64,000 bases of DNA, from positions 1,563,666-1,627,665 of the forward strand of contig NW_003314292.1 of the NCBI RefSeq assembly GCF_000143415.4. The letters are read 5' to 3'. The stretch is from Selaginella moellendorffii (lineage: Eukaryota > Streptophyta > Lycopodiopsida > Selaginellales > Selaginellaceae). Below, piece by piece: positions 1-14,230 of the stretch. The position numbers were made by a program, and so were the translations under genes. The notes under the pieces were generated by a model. The model made no database searches, had not been told where the DNA came from, and saw only the letters and a program-made list of their open reading frames with translations. Within the stretch, counting starts at the first letter, position 1. Each line of letters opens with the position of its first letter.

Positions 1-1675
<1,675 letters not shown>

Positions 1676-3501
1676 GCTGCTCGATCTGATACCAAGCAGT
1701 GGCCGTGCCTGCCCATTTTATAGCCCGGAAAGGAGCAGCGTAAGAAAGCCTTCCTTCCATCGATCGGTGCGCTAGTCACAGTCGGGGGGCTGGAAATCCC
1801 CATCTTCGTTTAATAGCATGCGACACAATCGAAAACGATCCGTGGGCATCAATCCAAAAGGAAGACACGATTCAGACGACTTTGATCGGCCGTAACTAGA
1901 CGCATACCAAGATGATCCGGCTGTTGGAGAATCGCGATCCACGAACAGCACGCCACGCCCCAGATTGTCCTCACATTCCCGCCCAGGATAATCCTTGCCC
2001 TAGAGGCATATCCTTTTAGATACTTTTAGATTTATTCCATATTGATGGCTCCTACTACCTACATGGAAGCCTCTCGACGAATCATCTTGCCGGAAAAGGG
2101 TATATTCTCGCGGATTGGAGCGGATCACAGCATTTGCCCAGTGCGGGCAAATTCAAGACATGCAGAAATTTTCTCCAAGCAAGGCTGGCCATGGGGCCAG
2201 GGTCGCAGCTAAGCCAGTGCTTGCTAGTGCCATAGCCAAAGCCATAGGCTGACCATGGCAAGACCAAGCGAGACCACAGGTCATGACTGACCATGGCTCG
2301 TGGCAAAGCATAAGAAAGCAGTAATATAAACAAGGCATGATTCCTTCCTAATGTTATCCCCACTTGCAAGAACTTACACTCGTTCCTTTTTGTCATGCAA
2401 TCTAGAGAGTTTATGCATCCAGAAACATGGACAAAAATCATTTGGGACAAAAGAACCATGAAAATGGTTTTGTCAATTCATGAAAAACTTAAGAGAAAAT
2501 AAACTTTTTTATTAATAAAATAGAGCTTGAGCTTTACCTTACTAGCTCTACATGCAAAATAAATGTTATTGTAAACCAATTTTAAAACTATAGTAATAAT
2601 TTTCTTCCTTGTTTCCTTTGGAAAAGGAATATTCTAATAAAAAATTATCTTAATAATTATATCATTTTCTTATAAGAATTTTCTAATGAATACTAGCCTT
2701 AATCTATTAAAATGTGCTAACATTTACACACCATTTGGCTGTTGGCAACAAGAAAATGACTAATGGAGTCAGCCACCCTTACTACTCTAAACTACTAATT
2801 TTTTATTTTAATTAAATACTAATTATAAATTGTAAATATATAGGATTATCTTGTAATATAATTTCCTTTAAAATGGCATTAAAATATTATTTATTAATCT
2901 ATCTCCTGAGTTATTTTAGCTTGTTATTGGAACACTCTTAACATGAAAAAAGGTTTCGACAAACTAGAAGACAATAACATTATCTTGTGGAGCATGATGA
3001 TTTGTATGGCAATCTCTCATATGCATTGTGATAATAGAATTTAAAATAACCATGTCCATTATAAAAAGGAATTGTGCTCATGAATGCAAATGTCTTTGTA
3101 TAAACTAGGTTTTAATGGCCAAAAATATTATGTAATTTCTACTAAAATTGCTTTGGTTTTTTGCCCAAAAGTTATGTGTGTGAAGAGTGTTTTCCAAAGA
3201 CCATATTGTAAGCATCAAAAAAGGAACAATTGTACCAAAAGTCTAGTCCCATCATATCCCTTGATCTTAATTTAAGGAAGAGTATAAAAAAAATGTGGTA
3301 AAGTATAAAAGAAGAACTATATGTAGACTACTAATCAAATTTACTTGGAATTTAAGAAAGATTATAAATTATAAACATTTTATAATTTCTTATGGATATT
3401 CAAAAATACAAAAACACTAATTAGTAGTTTAAGCTGGTTTTCCCACCAAAACCCCCATTGGAGTTGTTGTGTGTATGTGTGCTTGCTAATTACAACCAGT
3501 C
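1676..3501. other. Intergenic, becoming strongly AT-rich from about 2450
   Basis: No convincing gene. 1676-1800 should hold the subtilase 5' leader and promoter. 2160-2330 has a loose cluster of CCATGG/CCATAG-like words. 2450-3500 is AT-rich with no coding signal that I recognise. Confidence 0.6.
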
Positions 3502-4887
3502 TTAATCGCAGGAAATAGCTTCTGGAGTTGAGTCTCTGAGCAATCTTATTCTCAGCTTGGAAACATGGACCTGTGTGTCCAAACATCTCCTGGATTGCAC
3601 CCCTGTGTCCAAACATTCCTGCCTTGAATGAGGAGTGGAGCTCGAGGACACCCTCAACTTGCTTAGAAGTTGTTCATCAGGAGCCCCCGCCACTTCAAGA
3701 GCTTCTAATGCTGGACACTGCTTGACAAGTGTGGCCAACATCTCCTCCAGCTCTCTCCCCAACACTGAGTCTTTGTTGTCTTCAATGCAGACTTTCCTTA
3801 GCTTGTAAGAGATGGACACTGCTCTCTCATGTCTGTAGACCAACTGATCCGTCTTGGAACACTTCCACAGGTGACAACGGCATCCACTTATAGACAGCTC
3901 CTTGCATTCCCTCATCTGCGGCAATACCAATATTTCCTTGGCCACCTTGTGCGCACAATATCCTCCTGTCACCGATCCATGGGTTTTCAGCCTGAGGCAC
4001 TCAAAGTGTCTCTTGTCCACAGCTGCAGCCGTTCGAAAACCAGACGAGCTGTAGAGCTCCAGGCTCTGCAATGGGCTGCCTACGTCCAAGCTAACGAGCT
4101 CTTGGCAACAACCAAGCGAGAGACGTTTGAAACGTGGAGCTTTCAACTCCAGCTTCATGCAATCACCTACAAAGGCAGCCTCCAGATCTGGAAAGTCCAA
4201 CTCGAAATCTCCGCCAGCTTCTGCCTCCAGCCTCAACTCTCTCAAGCTCGCCGAGCACAGTAACCCATTGAACGCATACATCTCCGCCTCCAGCCTTTCT
4301 AGCCTTGGACAAGAACCCAGTAGCTGCTGAAGATTAATACCAGTGACCCTCTCGAGGATACAGCAAGTGAGTGCCGGGAATGACACCGCTAACTTCCGGT
4401 CCCCATAGTTGACCTTACGAACATCAACTCTGGCTAAAGACATGTATTTGAGCTTGGAACACTTGGAAAGACACTCGAGATCAAAGAAGTGCTCAACAAG
4501 TTCCAGCGGGCCACCATCGATCGTAATCTCCTCGAGGCACTTGCTTAAACCTGCTAGCCACGAGTAATCGTTGTGCAAGTGCCAGTGATACTTGTCGATG
4601 GTGAGCGTCCGGATCCGACCCAGTTTGAGACGCATTCCTTGCCAAGCCTGCAACTCCTTATAAAGCAGTGGGCTCAAATCGATTGACACATCCAGTCCAA
4701 CCTTCTTACCAACACCGTTCCACCTCTTACAAACTAAGCAATAGCCAGCATAGTTTCCATCCTCCCCACACTTGTTACTCACCCGAGATAGAATTTCAGC
4801 GAGAACTTCATCCGGCAGCTGATCTATTGCACACTTGACATTCTTAGCATTCTTAATACTGTTTCGTTCCATGTCTCTGTCAGGCAA
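3502..4887 (-). CDS. F-box protein with leucine-rich repeat region
   Basis: Single-exon 461-aa protein. The F-box is near the N-terminus (about residues 20-60: IDQLPDEVLAEILSRVSNK, then VCKRW). Leucine-rich stretches follow with LRR spacing (SKCSKLKYMSLARVDV, LGSCPRLERLEAEMY, SASLRELRLEAEAGG, APRFKRLSLGCCQEL). In this family the F-box binds Skp1 in an SCF ubiquitin ligase and the repeats choose the substrate; the target cannot be read from sequence. An in-frame ATG five codons downstream (4872) could be the true start. Its 5' end lies about 60 bp from the start of a URB1-derived duplicated fragment, arranged head to head with it, so its promoter may overlap duplicated DNA. Confidence 0.85.
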   Translation of the reverse strand: MPDRDMERNSIKNAKNVKCAIDQLPDEVLAEILSRVSNKCGEDGNYAGYCLVCKRWNGVGKKVGLDVSIDLSPLLYKELQAWQGMRLKLGRIRTLTIDKYHWHLHNDYSWLAGLSKCLEEITIDGGPLELVEHFFDLECLSKCSKLKYMSLARVDVRKVNYGDRKLAVSFPALTCCILERVTGINLQQLLGSCPRLERLEAEMYAFNGLLCSASLRELRLEAEAGGDFELDFPDLEAAFVGDCMKLELKAPRFKRLSLGCCQELVSLDVGSPLQSLELYSSSGFRTAAAVDKRHFECLRLKTHGSVTGGYCAHKVAKEILVLPQMRECKELSISGCRCHLWKCSKTDQLVYRHERAVSISYKLRKVCIEDNKDSVLGRELEEMLATLVKQCPALEALEVAGAPDEQLLSKLRVSSSSTPHSRQECLDTGVQSRRCLDTQVHVSKLRIRLLRDSTPEAISCD

Positions 4888-4948
4888 GACCTAAACCTTA
4901 AAATGATATAGCAGAGAATCTACGCAGAATATGTTAACAAATTGCTAG

Positions 4949-5370
4949 GGAGAATGCGAAGGATGGCGATGGCGATTATGTGCTCGCAAAATGCGTGAGG
5001 CTCAAGAATGCGATCGAATCTCGCCGAGGAAGTTCGGATTGAAAGAGAGGTCGGGATTTTCGGAACAGCTCAAATTCGCCCTCTGTATCGCGCAAGCGAA
5101 GCTGAGCAATGTCTACTCGCTTGGGGCAGAGGAGCCGAGCGAATGGCGCTCTGTGCCCGATCGTGTCGGGAGGGAGGCTTATAATCCAAGTTCGATTTCT
5201 CGCTGGAGAACTCGCCAGGAATCCAGGCGAGAGCAAGCAAAGGTGACAACACTCTCAAGCTTCTTTTGCTTTCTCGTTTTTCAGGTTCTCGGCTAAGTCG
5301 CTCGTATCTTCCTTGGTGATAATTGCAAATGCCGAATGGAACGGCACCACCGCCAACCGAATAATCTGTT
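4949..5370 (+). pseudogene. Truncated, internally deleted duplicate of the URB1 5' end
   Basis: The tract aligns by eye to URB1 exon 1 (about 5929-6460) and then directly to the exon 1/exon 2 boundary region (about 7064-7190). It keeps the words GATGGCGATGGCGATT, TATGTGCTCGC, CTCAAGAATGCGATCGA and GGTGACAACACTCTCAAGCTT. At about 5263 it jumps from the 6460 equivalent to the 7065 equivalent, losing roughly 600 bp of exon 1. Many small indels break the frame. Non-coding relic of a local duplication; the URB1 frame is not kept. Confidence 0.85.
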
Positions 5371-5738
5371 CAGGCCCAAGGTGACGAAGTTGGATCCCTT
5401 TGGAGGATGGCGCATCTCTAGTGAAGAAATCAAAGCAAACATGAAACCATCGCCTCCTTGATTGGCAACCGGGACATGCCGCAATGCGGATTGGGAGATG
5501 AAGCACACCTATGCGGTCTCCAAAGAGTGGGGTACTCGTGCCAACGCTGGAGTAGCCACTGTGTGACCCGTGAGGAGTGAAACCAGCGAGCGCTGGTCAC
5601 GGTGGCTGCCGATTGCTGTGGAGGCCAACGTTTGGAAAGAGCTTCAAAGAGGACCTATGGAACGAGTCCTTGAAAGCAAGAAGGTAATTCATCCCAATGG
5701 TTAGACAATGTGAATAGCCTCAATCTTTAAATTCTTAG
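5371..5738. other. Unassigned stretch between URB1 relic and URB1 promoter
   Basis: Moderate GC content. Short open stretches with stops are seen on the plus strand (around 5380-5460 and 5590-5700) but nothing is recognisable. It probably contains the upstream part of the URB1 promoter. Confidence 0.5.
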
Positions 5739-5765
5739 AACCCTAAACTGTGGTCTAGGGTTTTA
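5739..5765. promoter_or_regulatory. Inverted pair of telo-box-like motifs before URB1
   Basis: AACCCTAAAC at 5739-5748 and its near reverse complement TCTAGGGTTTTA at 5754-5765 end 5 bp before the URB1 ATG. Plant telo-boxes (AAACCCTA) are known in promoters of ribosomal-protein and ribosome-biogenesis genes, which fits the gene downstream. Presence is seen; function is inferred. Confidence 0.55.
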
Positions 5766-5769
5766 GGCA

Positions 5770-8700
5770 ATGGAGGACGACGAAGAGGAGGGGGAGGGGA
5801 TTGCGCAGCAGGGAATACAGCGACCGGTGATGGACGGGGTCGTGACAGGGATGGTGAGCAACCAGATGCTGGAAGTGGTGATGGGATTGTCGTCCAAGGC
5901 CGAGGAGCAGCAATCATCGGCCCTGGGGAGAATGCGCAGGATCCTCCAGAGCGATGGCGATGGCGATGGCGATGGCGGGGGTGAGTTCTTGGTAGATTAT
6001 GTGCTCGCGTCTCCCAAATGCGTGGAGCTCAAGAATGCGATCGAGGCCGGGCCCAAAGCTCGCATTGCCGTGTCCACTCTCGTGGTTCTTGCCGAGGTAT
6101 TTCGTCACCCGGCGGGATTGAGAGAGAGATCGAGCTCTTGTTCTTCCAGAGATGGGGAAGAAGGGAAGAGATCGCTGGCAGTGCAGCTCAGGCTCGACAA
6201 ATTCGCGCTGTGGATCGTGCAAACGAAGCTCAGCGATGTCTACTCGCATCTCTCGTCGGGGCAGAGGAGTCGAGAGAACGGTGCTCTGTGTCTCATGTCG
6301 GCGATCGTGTCGCGAGGGAAGCTTATCGCCAAGCAGGTAGCGTCCAAGTTTGATTTCTCGCTGGAAGCTCTGAAGAAACTCGCCAGGAATACAGCCAAGA
6401 GCAAGCAGCAATCCTCGATCGCTTCGTCTTCTTCCAAAGGTGACAACACTCTCAAGCTTCCAACTCGAGCTTTCTTCATCGATTTCGCTCTGTCGTTCTT
6501 GGTGGCGGGGGATTCAGGTCTGCTCAGGTGGATTCTCCAGAAACGCGTCCTCTACGCCGGAGTTCTCCACGGCCTCGCGAGCGATGACGACGACACAGTC
6601 ACTCGCGTGCTCTCCATTTTCAAGCGAAAGGTGCTACACGCTTCTTCTTTGGTTCCGCAAGGCATCCAAGTGGCTCTCTTTGGTGATGCTTCCTTGGAGC
6701 AGCTCCAGAAGATTACTGCTCGAGAGAGGCCATCGGAAGCAGTGGATGTCGCGCAGGAAATTCTGCTGGCGGTTTGCACGGATCCGAGGCATGGGATTTG
6801 TCCCAGTGGTTCTTCGTGGGACGAGTTTCACAAGAGTAGTGGACAGTATGGAGGTGGAGCCGGGAGATTGCTCAGGTTAATGCTGAAGCTCAAGGCCTCA
6901 GAGCTGGATACTCACAGGGAGCTTCTACTCGCTATTGCAAATGCCAGGCCACTGCTAGCGGCTGCTTACATTGATGCGTTTCCTTATTCTTTGGAACCTC
7001 GGACGTCCACAACCTGGTAGAGTAATCGCTTTTATGGATTGTCTTCGTCCTAACTGGAGTATCTTTTGCTTTCTCGTCTTCCAGGTTCTCCGCTATGTCG
7101 CTTGTATCTTCCTTGGTGAGAATCGCAAATGCCGAAACACCATTCGACAGATACTCTGGAACGGCACCTCCGTCAACTGAATCGTCTGTAGTACAGAGCT
7201 GCCTTCGTCGGGTTTTGCCGCAAGCGTTTTCACGGCCATTGGTCAACAGGGCCCTTCTTCACGACGACAGTATGGTGACGCATGCCTGTTTGAAGCTGTT
7301 GCTGGAAGTACTTGCGGTGCTGGAGAGGCTGCTGCAAGCCATACAAAGTAGACGACAAGGCTCCGAGTTTTCAGAAGATTGGATGAAACTTGGAACCTAC
7401 ATCCAAGACAAGGCGAGGACGGTCTTACCAGATGGTCAGACTCTGGTATCTGTGCATTCCTCGTTTAAAAGCACCACAGGCTCCAAGAGGAAACGCGACG
7501 ATTCTCATGAAGATGGCGTGAAGAAGAGGTTGAAATCTACCAGCGGCATCGCAGTAAAGCTTGAGCACAAGGAAGCAAGCTTGACAAGATTGAAGGAGAT
7601 ATGGGGAGAAGACTTTGCCGAAGAAGAAGATGGCACGACCTTCTTGCAAGCTAAGCTACTCGATGTCTTCCGTGCGTACTTGGTAAACAAATGCTTTCCA
7701 TTTTACTTGGTAATTGACGTGCATACTGTAGGTTGTTCTGCCTCTTGCGCTAAGAGACATCAACTTCGATCCTCTCAAGTTCGTACCAGAGGACGCGAAG
7801 TGCCTTAGTTCGTCTCAGCAGCACTCTCTTGTGGCACTGTTGCTGTTAGCAAGACGCTCAGGCGCGCTGGGGGATGGTCTTTACACAAGTTCCAAGCTGC
7901 TGACCAGGCTAGTGGTAAGCTTGAAAACCGTTGAGTTACGCCAGAAAGCTCACGTTCTTCTGGACGAAGCGTTGCTCAGCACTGGTGCGTTTGAAAACAA
8001 CCCGTACGAGATCTCGGTTTGGCTTCACAACTTGCCTGGTTGGCCGAATGGTAGCTTGGACGAGACCATCGCTACATTCCTGTGTGACCTGGTGCTGAAC
8101 GTCGGGAGAAACCTCTACAAGTATATGGACCAGCTGCATTCTCTACTCACGAAAGGAACTGGTGGGTAAGCCACTGCTTTGCTTTGAAACGTGTACTTAC
8201 TGCTAAGTTTCTGTTCTCTAGGTGATGAATTTGGACCTTTGGTTGTCTGCTCATTGGATGCGTTCGTGCGTCTTGCCCGTCCTGAGGCCAAGAGCTTAAA
8301 GATACCTCAAAAGGCAGCTATATCAGCTTACCTCGCGAATGTTTTAGATTTGCTTTTACATTCTCAGGTTGGTCCTTGTTCTTTGTTTTACTTTTTGATA
8401 GCTAAAGCGTTGATCGACATAGGTGTACCCTCGCAGTTTGGCGATGGTTATCACGGCAATGCTGAGCAGCAACTGTGAGCCAAATGCGTGCGAGTGGACT
8501 GCGCTGAAACTGTTGCTGCGTTCACTTGCGGCTACTTCTGTTTCGGAAAGAAAGAAGAGTGTTTCCCGGAGGGAAACTTGTTCGTTTAGCAAGCTGCAAG
8601 ATCTCTTGGAAACGTGCCGCGAAGACGAGTCTACTCCAAGCGCCGTCAAAGCCTTTGCGTTTGCAAGGTCTTTGTATTGCGTTCATCCTACGGAGCTCAT

Positions 8701-11700
8701 CGCGAATTTTCACCAGCTCCTGGAAGTATTCAACGCTACCTTCGCCGGTGATTTTACAGTTCTTAAGTCTCTTATTGGAGCATATCCTGAAGTTTTATCC
8801 GAGGTGCCAGACTTGTTTTCTGCGGACCCGGTCTCTATGGAGACCGACGGTCACCAGGTACATTTACTGTCTTCTCTACTTCGACAGTGCTCGTTCACGG
8901 TCCTGTTTCGGGCTGCGTGTTATAACCATGGGAAGTTCTTGAACGTCCCACTGATGGAGAGTATGCTGCTGGAAGCTATATCACGCTTATCGGACGCCGA
9001 AGTTATAATTTCCATTCGAATGCTCTTGCATAGTATCAACGACGAGTATGCCCGGGGGTCAAGGCAGTACGACGCTCTTTTTAAGTTGCTGGGAGCAATG
9101 GTAGCCTTGAGCCAGAGACTACAACCGGGTGACATGGAGCAACTAGCGAAAGACGTCTTCTCTCATCCCGTGATCAGTGTCCAGTTTCTATCAAAGGAGA
9201 CGCAAATCCAGGAGCAGCTTCAGTGGAAAATCTGTCCTTCAGCTGGCCATGACGAGCTAAAACAGATGATGGGAACTTTTATGAAGTCGCTACATCCGCT
9301 AAACTATCACGTTCTTCTCTTGCTCGAACTCTTGTTATCACACTCCGGGGACTCCTTACGTAGTTATTGCGAGGTTCTGACTCAACGAGCTACGGAAACA
9401 TTCATCGCAGAGCTGGAAGAAAGTCTTTCCGAAGGGAAACAAGTCGTCCCTTCGGCATCACTGTTGTTTATCTCGACCCTGGCGCCGTATCTCAACCGGG
9501 ACTTGTTCGTGAGGCTCATGGATGCGGTCCTAAGCAAAGTGGTTTCCAAAACTACGTCCGGAGAAAAATCGTCGTTGCCCGAGATGGTTTCGTATCAGCT
9601 GGTGGCCTTTTATCTTTCGAGCATTGGCTTTCAAAAGTGTCAAGACTCATCGGAGGACAGGCGGTGGTATGAAAGTCATGGAGATCTGCTCGCTCAAATA
9701 TTCAATGCAACTCTCGAGCTTGCCATGGTATCGTCGCTGGAGATTGCGAGTTCGTGCCTCCTTATGGCTATGAAGGTTCTTCTGCCAACGAAACTCCTGG
9801 CAGCGATCGTACCTGTAGAAGTCTTGCACTGCAGCATGCGAAACGCAAGCAGAGTGAAAGCTGAGATTGTCACTCATCTCGTGCGAGAGAACCCGGTGAT
9901 GATGGTGGAGTTTGGACGTCGGGTGGCTGGCTTGAGTTTGGAAACAGCAGAGCAAGGATCTAATGTCTCGGAAAGCGATCTTCTGCAACTTCTACCGGCG
10001 GCTTGGCACTTTCTCGAGAACTCCAGAAGTTTCAAAGGCTGCAGTGAAGACATCGGCATTCAGTTTAGCAAGGTCTACGGTGATCTTCTCGCGAAGCGTT
10101 TTATCGACTGGGATACTACTTCCGGCGTCTGGGATCAAGGTGAAGAGCACTATGAGAAGTCTTTTCTCGCGACCAGCGTGAGCGTCTTGGATCTAGCAGC
10201 TGACATCCGTCCTCTTCAAGCGAAGCAGAAGTCTCGTATACTTCGTTCACTGTTACACGATACAACGGTGCTTGACACGGCCTCATCGTTTCCAAGCTTG
10301 ACAAACAGGCTGGTTGCCAAAGCTAGTTTGGTGAGGATTCTACTTCTTCAACACGAGCAGGGTGATGAATCATCGACTTCCGAGGTGTTGACATTCATCT
10401 CCGTCTCTCTTTCAACGATGGCTGCGGTCTACAAGCAGTTCGATGGCAAGCAAGATGAAGATAGTAGAAGTTTGGTGTTCCTCGAAGAACGCCTCCTTGG
10501 CGCCTGCTCTGACGCAGTGGAGCGGCTTTTAGCTGCCAGCTCGGGGCTCGTATACAAGTCGATCAAAAAGATGGCGAAGACGCTTTTACGCTTCAGGTTT
10601 GGCAAGATCGAGGCAATGCGAGCGCTTCAACGAGTGTTTGTGAAGCTGCTGGAGATGTTTAAAGCGGAGGACGGTGCACAGATTCGCAAGCTGGTTACAG
10701 ACGTTATGGACTTCGTGACGGGTCATTCGCAGTTTGTCCAGGCGTTGCTGGCGAAGAGTAAAGCGAGAGGCACTGCGCTTACTGAAATACCGTCAATTCT
10801 TTCGCTATTTAACGACCGGGGAAGTGAGGGTGAGGTGCCAATCGCGGTCTCGGAGGAAGAGGCGAGGTTTCATATCGTCAGACTGCTGCGGGTGCTCTAC
10901 GCGTTCCGAGTTCGTCACAGAGAACACTTCAGTGTCGGGGAGGCTTCGAGGCAGACTTCAATGGAGCTGGAATCGCTTCTCTTGGTAGCCTACGGTGCAA
11001 CTTTAAGCACTCTCGACCAGGAGATATTCTGTTTGATGCACGAGATCGAGACTTCAGAAGGTGACGGGTTCTCGGGAATGAGCGAGATGGATTATCTCTG
11101 GGGTGACGCTGCTCTGGAGAGGCGGAGAGACAAGACGGAGAGTGGCGGTGAAGATTTAGTCCAGGAAAGCCTCGAGGAGATGCGAAAACGTAGGTTCAAG
11201 GAGGATCTTGCGCTGAATCTGAGGATGTGTGGCCTCACGGCGTTGCACTTTCCCATGAAGAGAGACATGTGGACTCCAGAAACTGTCCAGGTAAAATTGT
11301 TTTCTCTGGTTTGGAGATTTATGCTTTTGTTGCCCCGTAGGTATTTGATGATTCTCGACAAGAAGAGAACGCGGAAGTTTACGACCCAGCGTTTATCTTG
11401 CCGTTCGCAATGCATGCTCTCTCTGTGGGATGCATCGATGCTGAGGAGTTTGTACGGTCGGGTTTCCTTGCGATTGCGTTTGCGAGTATGAGCTCCAGTT
11501 TGGAAGCCATGCGAAAATATGGCTACGAGCTCCTCGTGGCATTTAGCACGCATCTTGAGGTACAGTTCCTGTGAGTTCTTTCTTGTTTTCTAAATTCTTT
11601 CTCTATGAATCACAGGTGCAGAGTTTTAAAGGAAAGTCCCAGATAAACACACTGCTCGTGTTTATGAAGAACGCTATCAGTCAACCATGGCAACGGATAC

Positions 11701-13378
11701 CATCCGTAATCTCTTTGTTTGCAGCCGAAGCCTCCTGCATTTTATTGCATCCTGAAAGTCCAAACTACGTTGTTGTTAATCGGTTTATACTGCGATCCCC
11801 CAGCATAGATTTACAGGTACGTGTTGTTTCTTCTTTTACTCATTTAAACAGAGCTGATTTTCTCACAGGCCATTCCTCTTTTCCAAACTATGTTTACAAG
11901 CGGAAGCACAAATTCTCGCGGCGAGAGAAACTGGATTGTGAAGCTGCTGATTGCAGGGCTTGTTTCATCGGCGGACGCTCTTATCTATCGTCGGCAGTTT
12001 GTAGCTGAGATACTGATGAGCTTTTGCACGTCGGCAATGGCAGATATCTCTGCTCAGCAATGGACTTTGAAGGCAAGTTAATTTAATTGGCCACTCATTC
12101 TCATCTCAGCTTTTTATACAGGTCTTAAAGAGAGCTGCTGCAATATCTTCGTTCGCGAAAAGCCTTATAAATAACACTGGTCTGCTTTCGTGGCTTGCTT
12201 CTTTAGCAATCACCTCTTTGAGTGCACCATCTATCAATTCCGAGGACGGAGATGCAAAATCGTCTTTTCAGGTAAAAGAACAGTTTGCTTTTGTCGCCAG
12301 CTCTAAGAGCAAGCAATCATCGCAGGTTATTGAGCTGCTTCTGTCAAGTAGGGGAATCGAAACTCTTCTACTCGCCGAGGGCACTGAAGAGCTCTCAAAA
12401 GTCGCGTCAATGCTCCTCCATTTCGTCAGCACAGTGACTCCAACGTCCTGGGACGTGTGTGGCAAGCCTTTGTTTCGAATCGTAAACACCGCGTTGAGGC
12501 TCTCACAGCGAAGAAACAAATACCAGTCGGCTTTCAACTTGTCCTGGCGATGTCTGCACGACATAGCACAAAGCGTCCAAGCAGAACCTTTCTTGAGCGA
12601 CAGGGAAACTAGACTCGGCGCGCTCGAGTGCTTGTTGCGATGTCCACCACCTGAAGCGCGTGAGACACAGGTAAACATCGTTTTTCTTTTATAGCTTAGC
12701 AAACGAATTCTCTTCTTTTCTGAATCTCAGGATCACGAAAGCTTCTGCTCGATCACGAGGTGGGCAACGAGTGAATTAAATGGCACCGAGTCGATCGCTC
12801 CCGTATTTTTCCGCTGGTGTTCGTCAGCGGTGATCCTCGGATCAGTGCCAGAAAACGAACAACGAGGTTTTACGTCTTGGTGGTCTCTTTTCACGTACTT
12901 GAACGCTAAGAGAGCTTGCCTTCCTTCTTTCGAGCCGATGCTTCCCAGGCTTTTGTTGTCCGTGAGTTACGACGGTGACGCGGGAATGGCTGGCCTGGTA
13001 AATGTTCTGCTGGTGGTTCTTTCTCGCCTCTCTAGAGGTAATCTACTTTGTTTTCATTTTTGTCGATCCTTGACCATGTAATGCAGAAAGGGAGGATGAT
13101 GCTAATCAGCGGTGGATTCCAGACGAGATGTATAACGAGCTGAAAGTTGTCTTGAGCGAGTTGCCGTGTCCGGAAGAATTGCATCCTCTTTGGCGATGGT
13201 AAATCAAACTTCTTCCATTCCGTTGTAATCCTTTTTAATGCGCAGGGGATATCACAGAGCATGGTCATCCAAAGAGCATGACGGTGAAGTTTATAGAGCA
13301 GTGCTGACACTTTTGCAGAGATTTTATGCTAGTCCGGCAAGACAAATCTCGCAGCTGGAAGCGAGCTGGAAGATTTGA
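5770..13378 (+). CDS. URB1: URB1/Npa1-like nucleolar pre-ribosomal-associated protein 1
   Basis: Large nucleolar factor for early 60S (pre-rRNA) assembly. My model has 13 exons: 5770-7016, 7085-7682, 7732-8161, 8222-8367, 8423-11290, 11341-11559, 11616-11816, 11869-12072, 12122-12271, 12326-12670, 12731-13037, 13087-13198 and 13246-13378. Total is 6960 nt, 2319 aa, close to known plant lengths. The N-terminal Npa1-type region has FLVDYVLASPKCVELKNAI (about residues 75-95) and, at the exon 1/2 join, EPRTSTTWFSAMSLVSSLV. The C-terminal URB1 domain begins near residue 1775 (YDPAFILPFAMHALSVG) and the protein ends GYHRAWSSKEH...ASWKI. Helical-repeat character fills the rest. The intron at 12073-12121 has a GC donor (AAG|GCAAGT); any GT alternative breaks the frame. 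All other introns are GT-AG and about 45-70 nt. A telo-box pair precedes the start. A broken duplicate of its 5' end lies just upstream. Confidence 0.88.
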
Positions 13379-14230
13379 AAAGGGAGTGGCTCCGAACAGA
13401 AAGTGGCCATCTTCAGCGATGCAGGTGGAAAACTTTCATTCGTTTTTATTCTTTTTTTCTACAGTTATTGGAGATTTTGCAGATCGTAGATATAATCTTT
13501 GCTCTTCTACCAACCAGTAAAGAGAACTCTCTCTGATTGGTAGGTTCTAATTGATCGCCCAGGCATTGGGCCTTTTCTTTTCTTTAAGGTCTGTCTTTAA
13601 GCCATGCAGGTAATGAAACTGCACAATTGGTTAGTTGTGTCAATCTAGCACCGTGTTTTGCACCAACATTGGAGCTTATCTTCCCTTTAGGGGGACTGCT
13701 GCAAAGCGATCCTGTCTGGATTTTATGGTGGAATGTCACCACAGATCTTCCTCTCGCAGTGGAGTTGAATTGTGATCCACAGGAGCTGGATCTCCAGGCT
13801 GGAGTGGCTAATAAGGACAACCTCCGGGACAAGGCCTCCGGTCTGTGGCGCGCCAGGCCGAGTCTGGGACCAAGACACTCTCGTGTTAGATGTGATGCTC
13901 ACAAAGCGTGGATGTGTGCACGCTCTGCTTTCTCTCAAACCGTGTCCTTCATTTGGTTGGAAGTCCTTGAGCTTTCCTTGCAATATGACAGCTTCTTTGC
14001 TTTGTGTAAGAGTGATTGTGTTTCATGTTGTTCTTCCCCTGTTTGAGTCTGCTCCAAGTTCTGAGAGGGACATTTGTTAGAGGGAAGGTGAGTTTGCAGA
14101 CATTTAGAGCCTTTTAAGGTGTGTTTTGCAAGTTTTCTTTGAGAGTGGTATTTCTGTTTCATGACAAGTCCTGACATTGGGCATTTGTGGTGATTTGATT
14201 TTCCATCTTGCTCAGACACAGCACTAGCAT
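13379..14230. other. URB1 3' flank, no recognisable gene
   Basis: Contains the likely URB1 3' UTR and a 139-codon open stretch at 13627-14046 whose translation matches nothing I know and shows no domain motifs. I do not call it a gene. Confidence 0.5.

Noticed and set aside
2082-2459. 125-codon minus-strand open frame
   Set aside because: No domain and no splice partners; overlaps a cluster of CCATGG-like words in intergenic DNA.
13627-14046. 139-codon open frame after URB1
   Set aside because: Lies in the probable 3' flank, with no similarity I can recognise and no conserved composition.
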